This document shows positions 33,873-42,540 of a stretch of DNA of 64,000 nucleotides, piece after piece (within the stretch, counting starts at the first letter, position 1; the number at the start of each line of letters is the position of its first letter). Both the position numbers and the translations under genes were made by a program. The notes under the pieces are model-generated. The model was given only the letters and a program-made list of their open reading frames with translations, made no database searches and was not told where the DNA came from. This DNA is from Litorimonas sp039975855. GTDB lineage: Bacteria; Pseudomonadota; Alphaproteobacteria; Caulobacterales; Maricaulaceae. The stretch covers positions 62,001 through 126,000 of the forward strand of contig JBDWGH010000003.1 in the NCBI GenBank assembly GCA_039975855.1. The letters run 5' to 3'.

Positions 33873-34262
33873 ATGAAAACCCACAAATCAAAAATCGATA
33901 ATTGGTTCCGCGTTGTTGTCCTAATTATTGCGCTCACGCCTTTCATGTTCTTGCTTATCGAAAATATCGTATTTTGGCCCATGCTTGCGATTTGCGGCCT
34001 TTGTGTGGCGTTTATGGTCTGGCTCTATGTTGCTACGAAATATGTGATTTCTGAAGATGTGCTCACCATTCATGCGGGATTATACAAGGTGATTACGCCG
34101 ATTAGCGAAATTACCTCCATCACTGACACCAATAACGCATTGGCCAGCCCGGCTTTCTCGCTCGATAGGCTCGAAATCAAATATGGAGAGGGCGAAATGA
34201 TCCTCATATCGCCAAAAGACAAATCCGCTTTTCTGGCCGATTTGGGCCGGAAGGACAGCTAA
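33873..34262 (+). CDS. Small membrane protein with bacterial PH-like domain
   Basis: A 129-residue protein: two membrane helices (about 12-30 and 35-53), then a PH-like beta domain (YVISEDVLTIHAGLYKVITP, ISEITSITDTNNALASPAFS, LDRLEIKYGEGEMILISPKD). This matches the short bacterial PH domain proteins of unknown role. It overlaps the convergent DUF3592 gene by four bases. Confidence 0.72.
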   Translation: MKTHKSKIDNWFRVVVLIIALTPFMFLLIENIVFWPMLAICGLCVAFMVWLYVATKYVISEDVLTIHAGLYKVITPISEITSITDTNNALASPAFSLDRLEIKYGEGEMILISPKDKSAFLADLGRKDS

Positions 34263-34780
34263 GTCTTGTTTCGCTTATCCGTGTACCAAACCCATAATGG
34301 GCCAAAACCAAACGCGGCAAAACACAGACAGAAGAAACAAGCGAATATAAATTTATCCCATCGGATATGCCGATAGATAACGGCTTCTTTGGGGTTGTCG
34401 GGATTCACCCAAACAGTGATCGGGTTGGTTGGGGTTTTATGCCGAGAGAGCTCGCGATAAATACGTCTGTAATAAGCTTTGCGAAGGCCAACACTCTCGT
34501 CGAAAAAGACACTGTCGGATGTGTAGGTTTGCCCGTCTAAGTCATAGCTATAGGTCGCCTTAACACTGTACTGATTGTCCCGTGCGTCGAGCACGTGAGA
34601 GGTAATGACCGCCGGCGCTGTGATCCAGTTTTTTGCGCCAATGGACGCGGCCACAGGCGTTATGGCCATGCGCGCCGTAAATACCGTGGCGAAAATAAAC
34701 CCAATTATCATCACGGCGCTGAAAATGCGCGGAAAGGGGCGCAAGCCATCATTAGATTGAATGTCGAGACCATCAGCCAT
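34259..34780 (-). CDS. DUF3592 membrane protein
   Basis: A 173-residue protein with an N-terminal membrane helix, an extracytoplasmic beta domain (AKNWITAPAVITSHVLDARD, YSYDLDGQTYTSDSVFF, NPITVWVNPDNPKEAVI) and a C-terminal helix, the DUF3592 layout. Function is unknown. ATG 34780 is preferred over a frame from 34816. Confidence 0.78.
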   Translation of the reverse strand: MADGLDIQSNDGLRPFPRIFSAVMIIGFIFATVFTARMAITPVAASIGAKNWITAPAVITSHVLDARDNQYSVKATYSYDLDGQTYTSDSVFFDESVGLRKAYYRRIYRELSRHKTPTNPITVWVNPDNPKEAVIYRHIRWDKFIFACFFCLCFAAFGFGPLWVWYTDKRNKT

Positions 34781-34913
34781 ATGCGTCCTAACTGTGCGTG
34801 ACAGCTTACAAAACACTTAAAACGCGGCAGGTTTAACGCAGACTTTCGCGACCTCATCCCGCAATTGAAAAAACATAATCCACGGTTTCGAAACTGCGCC
34901 TTACACTGCGGTT

Positions 34914-35294
34914 ATGACAGACCTAACCGATGAATTTTTTGAGACGGCTTTGGCCGGAATACAGGAGCGGCTGGATGACTTAATCACCCAGCCTAAATCT
35001 GAGGGCGATCCGCCTGATAAATGGGCGAAGAGTTTTTCAGCTCTGATGAAAGCGGAGGCGGATGCGAAGGCGCGCCTCGAAGATCACCGCGCGAAAGCCT
35101 TCGCCAAAATCCATACGCGGTATGAAGACATGCCGCCCCCAACCCCCGAAGATGAAGAACGGTTTTATGCCCGATTTAGAAAACTTGTCGGACTCGTCAA
35201 TGACCCCGATGCAGATGCGCGTGCTATGGTTCTTGCTCAAGGGTTGGGACAAAAGCTTAGTGCTGGAAGCTTGGGAAATCTGGAAGACGGATAA
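34914..35294 (+). CDS. GTA gp1-like protein, probable small terminase subunit
   Basis: A 126-residue helical, charged protein immediately before and overlapping the GTA large terminase. In RcGTA the gene in this place (g1) encodes the small terminase component. Size, acidic/helical character (AKSFSALMKAEADAKARLED) and position fit; the sequence alone does not prove it. A TACACT seven bases before the ATG could be a -10 element and would give a nearly leaderless mRNA. Confidence 0.6.
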   Translation: MTDLTDEFFETALAGIQERLDDLITQPKSEGDPPDKWAKSFSALMKAEADAKARLEDHRAKAFAKIHTRYEDMPPPTPEDEERFYARFRKLVGLVNDPDADARAMVLAQGLGQKLSAGSLGNLEDG

Positions 35295-36480
35295 ACAGCG
35301 CCCGCCTGCCCAGAACTTTCTCATCTGGCTTATCCTCGGCGGGCGCGGTGCTGGGAAGACGCGGACCGGGGCGGAATGGATCCGCGCGCGCGTGAAATCT
35401 GGCGCGCGCCATATTGCGCTTGTCGCCGCAAATTTCACAGAAGCCCGCGCGGTTATGTTGGACGGCGAATCCGGCCTTCTCAATATTGGTCACCCCTCAG
35501 AACGTCCAAAATATATTGCCTCGCGCAAACGGCTGGAATGGCCGAACGGGGCCGTAGGACAAATCTTTTCTGCCGAAGCGCCGGACGGTCTGCGTGGGTC
35601 GCAATTTGACGCGGCTTGGGCGGATGAGTTTTGTGCGTGGAACCATGCCGCTGAAACGCTGTCTAATCTACGTCTGGCTTTGCGTCTCGACGGCGAAGAC
35701 GGTCAAGCGCCGCAACTGGTCGTGACAACCACACCGCGTCCGAGCGCAGACCTTATCGAGCTCAAAGAAACCCAGGGCGTTGTGACGCATACTTTGCGCA
35801 CGGCAGAGAACGCGCATCATCTTGCGCAGGGCTTTCTCGCCGCGATGGAGGACGAATATGGCGGCACACCATTGGGGATGCAGGAGCTGGAAGGCGAGAT
35901 CGTCACTGAATGGCCTGGCGCGCTTTGGACCCTATCCACAATTGCTAAAAACCGGGAAAACACGGCACCCGATTTGGACCGAATTGTTGTTGCGATCGAC
36001 CCGCCTGCCACATCCGGTCCGAAATCTGATGCTTGCGGGATTGTCGTCGCGGGGGTCAAAGATGGCCGCGCCTATGTGTTGCAAGATGCGACGATGAACC
36101 TTGCGACCCCCGAAGACTGGGCGGCAAAAACGGTTGGTCTGTTTGAGGATTATCAAGCGGATTGCGTGATTGCGGAGGGGAACCAAGGCGGCGAAATGGT
36201 GGAATCGGTTTTGCGTCAAATCTCGCCCAATTTACCTATCCGCCGCGTTCACGCGCGCCGCAATAAAACCACGCGCGCCGAGCCCGTTAGCCATCTCTAC
36301 GCACGCAGCCTGGTTAGCCATGTCGGACGGTTCGACGCGTTAGAGGCGCAGATGTGCAGAATGGGAGCCAATGCCAGTAACCGCAGAGGACCATCTCCTG
36401 ATCGCGTGGACGCGCTAGTTTGGGCGATTGATGCGTTGTTGGGGAAGGTCAGAGTGCCCGCGCGGGTGCGGGCGATTTAA
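35167..36480 (+). CDS. GTA large terminase (gp2)
   Basis: A 437-residue DNA-packaging motor. The ATPase part has Walker A GGRGAGKTRTGAEW (K64) and Walker B AAWADEFCAW. The RNase H-like nuclease part has acidic residues in IVVAIDPPAT, DCVIAEGNQGGEM and PDRVDALVWAIDALL. It belongs to the terminase_6/RcGTA type. ATG 35167 overlaps the gp1-like frame by 128 bases; later ATGs at 35200, 35209 and 35215 are possible, but some overlap is forced because homology begins before 35300. After it the GTA cluster is broken by about 6 kb of other genes. Confidence 0.92.
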   Translation: MPDLENLSDSSMTPMQMRVLWFLLKGWDKSLVLEAWEIWKTDKQRPPAQNFLIWLILGGRGAGKTRTGAEWIRARVKSGARHIALVAANFTEARAVMLDGESGLLNIGHPSERPKYIASRKRLEWPNGAVGQIFSAEAPDGLRGSQFDAAWADEFCAWNHAAETLSNLRLALRLDGEDGQAPQLVVTTTPRPSADLIELKETQGVVTHTLRTAENAHHLAQGFLAAMEDEYGGTPLGMQELEGEIVTEWPGALWTLSTIAKNRENTAPDLDRIVVAIDPPATSGPKSDACGIVVAGVKDGRAYVLQDATMNLATPEDWAAKTVGLFEDYQADCVIAEGNQGGEMVESVLRQISPNLPIRRVHARRNKTTRAEPVSHLYARSLVSHVGRFDALEAQMCRMGANASNRRGPSPDRVDALVWAIDALLGKVRVPARVRAI

Positions 36481-36514
36481 GGGAATTTGAAGGTATTTGC
36501 TTTAGGTTGTATCC

Positions 36515-37132
36515 ATGAAGACCTCTCGTGAAATTAGTCCAAATTTTGTTTTAATAGATTTTGAGAATGTTCATCCAAAGAACCTTTCCATTTTGCATGA
36601 CGAGCATTTCCAGATCCGACTATTTTTAGGTGCGAAACAAACAAAGCTAGATGTTGCGATTGTAGATGCGATGCACACTATTGGGCCCGAAAGGGCCAAG
36701 TATATTTCTGCTTTACAAAGCGGGAAAAACGCGCTCGATTTCTATATTACCTATTATCTGGGCCAACTCGTTTCCGCAAACCCTGAAGGTTATTTTCATC
36801 TCATATCAAAGGACAAAGGGTTTGATCCTTTAGTGGCCCACCTCGTTTCAAGTGGGGTGAAGGTACGCCGATATGCCAGTCTAATGGATATTCCGATCGT
36901 GGGCGTGACCAAGAGTGCCGATATGAATGATAAGATTGAAGCGGTTGTGACAAACCTAAGGGCCCGGGGTGCGTCAAAGCCTCGAAAAGAAGCGACATTA
37001 AAGAACACGATCAAAAATATGTTCAAGGGGGATATTAGTGAGAAGGAGGTGTTGAAGATTTTTCAAAAGCTCTTGGACTCGAAACAGATAGCGGTCGTAA
37101 ATGAAAAAATTGCCTATCATTTAAAAGGTTAG
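36515..37132 (+). CDS. NYN/PIN-like domain protein
   Basis: A 205-residue protein with a PIN-like NYN nuclease fold: an early Asp in NFVLIDFENVHPKNL, Lys/Asp residues in GAKQTKLDVAIVDAM, GKNALDFYITYYLGQL, and the late acidic site HLISKDKGFDPLVAHL. Such proteins are predicted RNases. The C-terminal 60 residues form a winged-helix-like part (EKEVLKIFQKLLDSKQIAVV). It is the first of the non-GTA genes lying between terminase and portal. Confidence 0.78.
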   Translation: MKTSREISPNFVLIDFENVHPKNLSILHDEHFQIRLFLGAKQTKLDVAIVDAMHTIGPERAKYISALQSGKNALDFYITYYLGQLVSANPEGYFHLISKDKGFDPLVAHLVSSGVKVRRYASLMDIPIVGVTKSADMNDKIEAVVTNLRARGASKPRKEATLKNTIKNMFKGDISEKEVLKIFQKLLDSKQIAVVNEKIAYHLKG

Positions 37133-37178
37133 ATTCAAAAGCACTTTCATTCTCAAACTACGAGCCGGAGTGGGCGGT

Positions 37179-38567
37179 CTAATTGATGCGGGCTCTGAAG
37201 CTAATCGAGAAGTCGGAATCTGTGATCGTACCCTCGCGCATCGTACCTTTTGGGGCGAAACAGACAAATTTGATGTCTTCATCATAACCCGAGGCCGCGC
37301 CGAAATTACATTGGCTGAAATCAGTGGGCGGCGTAGCACTATTCGAAAATCCTAAATCCGTCATATCGTCAAAGGTTAGGCCGCTATCGCCGGCGTCGAA
37401 ATCAATAATGCCTGTCAGCGGGCCGCCATCATCAATGTCATCATTATAAAATGTGATTTCTGGGGGCAGGGCATCAACAAGAAAGATAGAGTTAGAGTCG
37501 ACGGGGCCCGATCCGGTGTTCGTGGCGGTTATCGTGTAGATTACGTCCGACCCTGGAATCGAATATTGGATATCGCTGCCACTAAACACATCCACTGATT
37601 TTTCAGCATCCAAGAGGGCAGTCTGATTATTATCAAAGACCCAATAGCCGACATTTTCAGACGTATGTGTTCGGCTTTTGTCGCCTGCAACAACTTCTTC
37701 TTCAATGGCCCAAGCGATTTGGTTCGATGGCAGAGGGTCGGATCCGTAAAGAATAGCCCACCCCCCTTGGCCGCCATCTTCGCCAGCTTGCGTCAAAATC
37801 CCGACGTCGAAATCACCCGATACACTGTAATTATACGGAGGATTATTACCCACACCTGCGCCCGTATCTGGGCCGACAGCGGCGGCGAAGGTGATGTCAT
37901 TGACTGTGCCTGTTCCGGCTTCAAGGACGATATAGCCCAGCCACTCATCAGCCCGAGTGCCGTTGATTTGACCGATATGTTTACCAACGCAAATTCCATC
38001 TGGTTGTCCAGAGAAGAACGCGCCATTGCCGCGATTATCGCAATCATAGTTCCAGAAGACGCTGGCTTTTGGATCGTTAAAAGTCATCACCTGACCGACA
38101 ACATGCGGATTGGCGTAAGTCTGGGTAATGTCGCCAGAGACATCTTCATTATTGGCATTTCCCCAATTTCCGGGGACCGATAATCCGCTGGTGCCGGTCG
38201 AGAAAACTTTGCGGGCTTCATATTTTAGAGTGCCATCATCATAAGGGCCTTCATCCGCAATGACACAATGAACATCCGATGCCGTGACAACGGAGCTGTT
38301 CTCGAATTGTTGAATTCGGAGCTCAAAACTATCGGGCATGATGTTTTGGATTCGGGTAGTCGCGGGCGGCGCGGAGTCAGATGGAAGATTGTAAGTACAC
38401 ACGACAATGGCGTCGTCATAAGTGTTTTCTAAGGCAACTGTTTGCCACCCCGCGCCAACATTTGCCACGAGTTTGATTTCAAGATCTTCTGTTAAGACTT
38501 GCGCATGGGCAAGTTGGCTCGAGACAAGCCATGTCACTCCAACTGCTATGAGGCCTCTACCTAACAT
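37179..38567 (-). CDS. Secreted protein with C-terminal DUF11-like repeat domain
   Basis: A 462-residue exported protein. The signal peptide is at 1-22 (ending AHAQ). A long beta-rich region contains paired cysteines (NYDCDNRGNGAFFSGQPDGIC). Near the C-terminus (about 340-385) YTITATNTGSGPVDSNSIFL matches the DUF11/conserved-repeat domain of surface proteins. No anchor is visible. Function is unknown; a surface or matrix role is an inference. Confidence 0.7.
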   Translation of the reverse strand: MLGRGLIAVGVTWLVSSQLAHAQVLTEDLEIKLVANVGAGWQTVALENTYDDAIVVCTYNLPSDSAPPATTRIQNIMPDSFELRIQQFENSSVVTASDVHCVIADEGPYDDGTLKYEARKVFSTGTSGLSVPGNWGNANNEDVSGDITQTYANPHVVGQVMTFNDPKASVFWNYDCDNRGNGAFFSGQPDGICVGKHIGQINGTRADEWLGYIVLEAGTGTVNDITFAAAVGPDTGAGVGNNPPYNYSVSGDFDVGILTQAGEDGGQGGWAILYGSDPLPSNQIAWAIEEEVVAGDKSRTHTSENVGYWVFDNNQTALLDAEKSVDVFSGSDIQYSIPGSDVIYTITATNTGSGPVDSNSIFLVDALPPEITFYNDDIDDGGPLTGIIDFDAGDSGLTFDDMTDLGFSNSATPPTDFSQCNFGAASGYDEDIKFVCFAPKGTMREGTITDSDFSISFRARIN

Positions 38568-38799
38568 AGCATTACCCTAAGAATTTGCGATGACCGCAGG
38601 ATTAACGCAGAAATTGTAGAGCGCGGCCTACTTCACGGTTTTACTCACCTTTTGGGAGGGATTCCCGTAAAAATTCAACCTGTGTTAACCATGATTTCAA
38701 AATTGTCGTGGGGCGTCGACGATAAAGGACCCAATTTCGGCCCTGGATTATCGCTCTATTCAATCTGAGTAAGGTTATCTCAGCGGGAGGTGACGGGCG
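38568..38799. other. Gap without a recognisable gene
   Basis: This 232-base stretch lies between two minus-strand genes and should hold the promoter of the secreted protein gene. I see no convincing -35/-10 pair, hairpin or RNA gene in it. Confidence 0.5.
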
Positions 38800-39393
38800 T
38801 TAAGCCTCCGCCTTTCGTTCCATGAAAAATGCATAGAGTAACCGTAGCATCACCAAAATGACGGCCCCGCCGACACTTATTTGCGCGAGGATAGAGGCTT
38901 GCGAAATAGGCGCAAATATCCAGGCGCCGATGTAACCGAGCGCGCCGATGACGAGGGCCCATCCGGCAAACCGCCGGACCGAATTTGCGGATGTGTTAGA
39001 GCATTTTCCCTTCAGCGCCGGCCCGATCAATTTCGGCATCATATTCGCAAAATAAAGGAGAACGAAGCCTGAGAAAACATTCCGGGCTCTGTCGATTAGA
39101 GACATCTCAATATCAAAGAGTGTGCCGGCCAATCGCGCGGTGAGCGAAAATAATAGGAGCAGTCCTGCAAAAATCACGGCGGCGGAGAAGAATTTTAACT
39201 CCATCTCGTTCAACTTAGCGCGGCTTGAAAGCTTCATTTTGACGCCAGCGACTAACCAGATGATGGGCATTGTCACCATGGCCGCTATCCAGGAGGGCGC
39301 GCTCTCGGGCGTCAGGTTCCAATTAATGATGGCGAGAGCGATCACCAAAAAGGTCAAGCTTCCAGTATAGAGGTTTAATCGAGCATGGGTCAT
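38800..39393 (-). CDS. SdpI-like membrane protein
   Basis: A 197-residue protein with about six membrane helices. Its start overlaps the stop of the ArsR gene (ATGA). The helix pair around VLLYFANMMPKLIGPALKGK and RRFAGWALVIGALGYIGAWI recalls SdpI proteins, which protect against the SdpC toxin in Bacillus and are encoded next to SdpR (ArsR type). Identity is low by eye, so treat this as an SdpR/SdpI-like pair of unknown role. Confidence 0.6.
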   Translation of the reverse strand: MTHARLNLYTGSLTFLVIALAIINWNLTPESAPSWIAAMVTMPIIWLVAGVKMKLSSRAKLNEMELKFFSAAVIFAGLLLLFSLTARLAGTLFDIEMSLIDRARNVFSGFVLLYFANMMPKLIGPALKGKCSNTSANSVRRFAGWALVIGALGYIGAWIFAPISQASILAQISVGGAVILVMLRLLYAFFMERKAEA

Positions 39394-39701
39394 GGTTGTT
39401 CCCCTTTCTTTAAATCGGGCAATGCTGAAGCCTCAGTTTCGGTGCTGATGCCGAAAAATTTGGCAAAACCAAGCAGGGCGTCTTCGAGGACGGAAATCTG
39501 CAAACGGTAGATGACGTTTTTCCCCTGTTTTTCCGCTTTGACCAGTCCTGCTTCTTTGAGAACGGAAAAATGAGCAGACATTGTGGGACGGGAGAATTCG
39601 AAATGCTGGCTCAGCTCGCCAGCCGTCATGTCTTTATCGCGCAGCAATTCCAATACGCGGCGGCGGGAGGGATCGGACAAGGCTTTAAAGACTGAACTCA
39701 T
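39390..39701 (-). CDS. ArsR family repressor (SdpR-like)
   Basis: A 103-residue winged-helix protein: VFKALSDPSRRRVLELLRDK, DMTAGELSQHFEFSRPTMSA, HFSVLKEAGLVKAEKQGKNV. No metal-binding cysteines are seen, as in SdpR-type autorepressors. I chose ATG 39701 because a TTGACA-like -35 and a 30-bp palindrome lie directly upstream, which leaves no room for an earlier start. A TTG at 39737 would put 12 codons inside the operator. It is co-translated with the membrane gene. Confidence 0.88.
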   Translation of the reverse strand: MSSVFKALSDPSRRRVLELLRDKDMTAGELSQHFEFSRPTMSAHFSVLKEAGLVKAEKQGKNVIYRLQISVLEDALLGFAKFFGISTETEASALPDLKKGEQP

Positions 39702-39737
39702 GCGTAGTCGTTTAGCTAAATGACTACGCATTGTCAA
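39701..39737 (-). promoter_or_regulatory. Promoter with 30-bp palindromic operator for the ArsR gene
   Basis: TGCGTAGTCGTTTAG and CTAAATGACTACGCA (39701-39730) form a palindrome with one mismatched pair in 15. On the minus strand TTGACA (39737-39732) can act as -35 and TAAACG (39714-39709) as -10 with a 17-base spacer, so the operator covers the promoter. The expected transcription start falls at or within a few bases of the ATG, which would give a leaderless mRNA. Confidence 0.72.
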
Positions 39738-39833
39738 TATTGGGGTTTAAGGCGAATGAAATCACGCGATGTTTACTGATGAGCGAATGTCATTTTCCAT
39801 TATAGCGTAGCTATTTCCGTAACTTTCAGACTA

Positions 39834-40916
39834 GTGTCAGAAAATATGGTTTGGTCCTTAAAATTGGTAAAACATGGAATAGCGGCGGGACTGCTTATCG
39901 CATTTTTCCTGACGGGATGTGCCACATCACAAATCTCGCCCGTCTCAAATATTGAAACGGCGGACGGAGCGTTCAGTGTGCCGTACCGGATATCGTCCTC
40001 CGGACGGTTCTTAATCGATGTGTCGGTAAATGGTGGGTCCTCTCGCCCTCTGAGTGTGGATACAGGTGCAACTGTTTCCGTGATCTATAGCGATTTCGCG
40101 AGATCTGAAAATCTCAAGGTGAGTGATAGAACGATCTTTGTTCGCGGATTAGTCGGGCAAGGGGATAGGCCTGTGATAGAAAGCGTCTTATTCGGGGTCG
40201 GATCCAAGAGTTTTCCTTTGGAGCAAATCGTCTCTTTGGAAACGCCTATTATAGGGGATGAAGCCGTCGGTTTGTTAGGAAGTGATATTCTTGGGAATTA
40301 TACGACTTTATTCAATAAGGAGACGATGACCGCCACATTTGTGCCGCGCCGAAATATTGACGCGGGGTCATTCGCTGGGTGGAGCCATATTCCCCTACAG
40401 ACTTTGACCGATACGTCCACCAACACACAATTATATTTTGCGCAGACTGATTTTGATGGCGTGGATATTCCTGTTTTAATTGATACGGGTTCGAACTTGA
40501 ATTTTATCAATTGGCAACTTGCAAAGATGGATACAGAAATCCGCAAATTAGAGAAAAAGATGAGGCGGAATGGGACTTTGCAGGGCGCTTTGGAATCCAC
40601 CTCTTTTGCCGCTGAAACCATATTTTACGACCTTCAATTGGGGAGCGAGTTGTGGGATGAAATTGACGTTGTCGTGATGGCGCTGCCAACCCTGGAAACG
40701 GTGGCTCCCGTTAACGATCCGATGATAGTGGCAGGTGCCAACATCTTTGCGGGTCATACGATTGCCTTCGATTTACAAGGACGTGCGATTTACATCTATC
40801 CGAAACCTGGTGCGCGAAGAGCAGTGCAAACTAATAGAGATCAAATATTGATCGCCGAGGAAGCACAGCGCCGAGTTTTGGAGGATTTAACGGCTGACCC
40901 ACAGGCGCCGTTTTAA
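39834..40916 (+). CDS. Retropepsin-like aspartic protease lipoprotein
   Basis: A 360-residue lipoprotein (lipobox LTGC, Cys29) with two retropepsin-type repeats, each with a catalytic triad motif: VDTGAT (D76) and IDTGSN (D217). The two halves could form an intramolecular dimer as in pepsins, which is unusual as bacterial members often have one domain. GTG 39834 or ATG 39846 may be the start. Substrate is unknown; it should act in the periplasm. Confidence 0.82.
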   Translation: MSENMVWSLKLVKHGIAAGLLIAFFLTGCATSQISPVSNIETADGAFSVPYRISSSGRFLIDVSVNGGSSRPLSVDTGATVSVIYSDFARSENLKVSDRTIFVRGLVGQGDRPVIESVLFGVGSKSFPLEQIVSLETPIIGDEAVGLLGSDILGNYTTLFNKETMTATFVPRRNIDAGSFAGWSHIPLQTLTDTSTNTQLYFAQTDFDGVDIPVLIDTGSNLNFINWQLAKMDTEIRKLEKKMRRNGTLQGALESTSFAAETIFYDLQLGSELWDEIDVVVMALPTLETVAPVNDPMIVAGANIFAGHTIAFDLQGRAIYIYPKPGARRAVQTNRDQILIAEEAQRRVLEDLTADPQAPF

Positions 40917-40987
40917 GATACCTGATTTATTGAGAATTTGATTATAGGTAATCCATACTTTGTCGGCAGATCAGACAGGAGCCAGAT

Positions 40988-41374
40988 ATGAAAATGTACA
41001 TCAAAAGCGTGATGGTGGATGATCAAGCCAAGGCGCTTTCCTTTTATACCGATATTCTTGGTTTCTCGGTCAAACATAATATTCCGATGGGCGAGCATAG
41101 CTGGATAACGCTTACATCCCCGGAAGAACCAGACGGAGTGGAGCTCGCGCTGGAACCCAATGCCTATCCTGCGGCGGCAGACTTCCAGGCCAAACTCATG
41201 AGTGACGGAATTCCATGGACATCATTCCGCGTAGAAAGTGTTGAGGCGGAGCACACCCGCCTGACGGAGAAAGGCGTTGAGTTTACCCAAGCGCCGACAG
41301 CCGCGGGGGATTACGTCTTGGCCACGTTCAACGATACCTGCGGAAACCTGATACAGATCATAGAGTTTAAGTAA
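40988..41374 (+). CDS. VOC family (glyoxalase-like) protein
   Basis: A 128-residue vicinal oxygen chelate fold with two beta-alpha-beta-beta-beta modules: KSVMVDDQAKALSFYTDILG, FSVKHNIPMGEHSWITL, and VLATFNDTCGNLIQIIEF. The subgroup acts on small electrophiles or antibiotics, but the substrate cannot be told. AGGAG precedes ATG 40988. Confidence 0.88.
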   Translation: MKMYIKSVMVDDQAKALSFYTDILGFSVKHNIPMGEHSWITLTSPEEPDGVELALEPNAYPAAADFQAKLMSDGIPWTSFRVESVEAEHTRLTEKGVEFTQAPTAAGDYVLATFNDTCGNLIQIIEFK

Positions 41375-41396
41375 GCCGTGGGTTAGCCCCGCCCAC

Positions 41397-41915
41397 ATGG
41401 AATATCTTCTTCTCCTCATTCCACTCGCGATTTTTGCCGTTGTCTATATCTTTAGACCGGAGAAGCCGTTTTCCGCGCCAGATGTGTCTCCGATTGATGC
41501 GCGGGATCTTCGTGCCTTTGAGAAAGCGCCCTCGCTTTTCGTGAACGCGAATGAGGCAGGTTTGTTCAATCATTTGCGGGACCGCTTGCCACCAGAATTT
41601 CATATTCACAGCAAAGTTCGGTTAGAAGACATCATCCGCGTGAAACATAAAGGCTTGTCCGAGAAAGCCCGTTGGGCGGCGCGCGGACGCGTTAAATCGC
41701 GTCATGTCGATTATCTCATTACAAACCGCGCGGGGCATATTCTCTTGGCGATAGAGCTGGACGGTCGGTCCCATAATCCGAAAAATCCGTCTGAGGCAGA
41801 CAAAATCAAAACTGCATTATTCAAATCGGTGGGCGTACCGTTGAAACGAATCCTTGTCGGCGAAGATTTTCACCTTATTGCCGACACAATTGTTACCGAA
41901 TTAAAGCGTTCTTAA
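41397..41915 (+). CDS. DUF2726 protein with membrane anchor
   Basis: A 172-residue protein: one N-terminal membrane helix (1-20), then a DUF2726 domain of the restriction-endonuclease-like fold (HVDYLITNRAGHILLAIELD with Asp, Glu and a later Asp, then DGRSHNPKNPSEADKIKTAL). A nuclease activity is possible but not shown for the family. Confidence 0.82.
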   Translation: MEYLLLLIPLAIFAVVYIFRPEKPFSAPDVSPIDARDLRAFEKAPSLFVNANEAGLFNHLRDRLPPEFHIHSKVRLEDIIRVKHKGLSEKARWAARGRVKSRHVDYLITNRAGHILLAIELDGRSHNPKNPSEADKIKTALFKSVGVPLKRILVGEDFHLIADTIVTELKRS

Positions 41916-41960
41916 CTCCAATCCGTTTGTGTGGGGCTGCACATTATAAGGGATGATGAC

Positions 41961-42398
41961 GTGCTCCGATTTTTCAGACGTTTAAAAAAAGACAAACTAG
42001 ATGCCAAGCTCGCGAATACGGATGCGCGGCTGGCGCTGATGAACGCGCAACTGGCGGCGCAAATGGTGAAGTTAGCCGGTCAATCAAATGATATCGCTCC
42101 GCTGAAACAGGCGGAAGAGGCGCTGTCCTCGGCCCGGAACTACTACACCTATGAGAACACGCCCGTCGAAATCGGCATGGTGCAAGTTGCTCTGGGAGAT
42201 ATGCTTTTAAAATTGGGCCGGCTTCACTCTGATAAATCCGCGATTGCGCGCGCGAAAACAGCGTATCGCGCTGCCATCACTTTGGCGTCCATGCACGGTG
42301 ATGACAGCCAACGCGAAGACTTACGCGCTAAGGTCAAAATGGCCGATAGCCTCCTAGGTCAACGTCCAAAAACTCCATCCCTGTTTCGCGCCGCTTAG
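41961..42398 (+). CDS. Hypothetical helical (TPR-like) protein
   Basis: A 145-residue, mostly helical protein starting at GTG 41961 with AGGGA at 41949-41953; GTG 41931 is an alternative. Repeated helices (PLKQAEEALSSARNYYTYEN, KSAIARAKTAYRAAITLASM) look like two or three TPR-like units. No family recognised. It is the last gene before the GTA portal. Confidence 0.55.
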   Translation: MLRFFRRLKKDKLDAKLANTDARLALMNAQLAAQMVKLAGQSNDIAPLKQAEEALSSARNYYTYENTPVEIGMVQVALGDMLLKLGRLHSDKSAIARAKTAYRAAITLASMHGDDSQREDLRAKVKMADSLLGQRPKTPSLFRAA

Positions 42399-42504
42399 GT
42401 TTTTAATGAAATCAAAGGCTTGGTGTAAAATTCAAGAGAATAATCCGCACCTCGTCTAAACTGCCCTATAAAGAGCTCATCGACGACACTCCGCTTTAGG
42501 TTTT

Positions 42505-42540
42505 GGGCGAGCCGCCCAAGGGTGTCTCGCCTCTCTTTTA
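42505..42540 (+). promoter_or_regulatory. Two competing hairpins before the GTA portal gene
   Basis: GGGCG-AGC-CGCCC (42505-42517) excludes GGCGAG...CTCGCC (42506-42511 with 42526-42531), and the second is followed by TCTCTTTT. This is the form of a weak terminator with an alternative structure, 11 bases before the portal start, in a 152-base gene-free gap. It could attenuate transcription into the GTA head genes. Confidence 0.35.

Noticed and set aside
37665..38183. A 172-codon plus-strand frame opposite the secreted DUF11-like gene
   Set aside because: The minus-strand product has a signal peptide and a domain; the plus-strand frame has neither.
38674..38688. CtrA-like half-matching site TTAA-N7-TTCA
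   Set aside because: Only one half is perfect, no second site is near, and the downstream gene gives no cell-cycle context.
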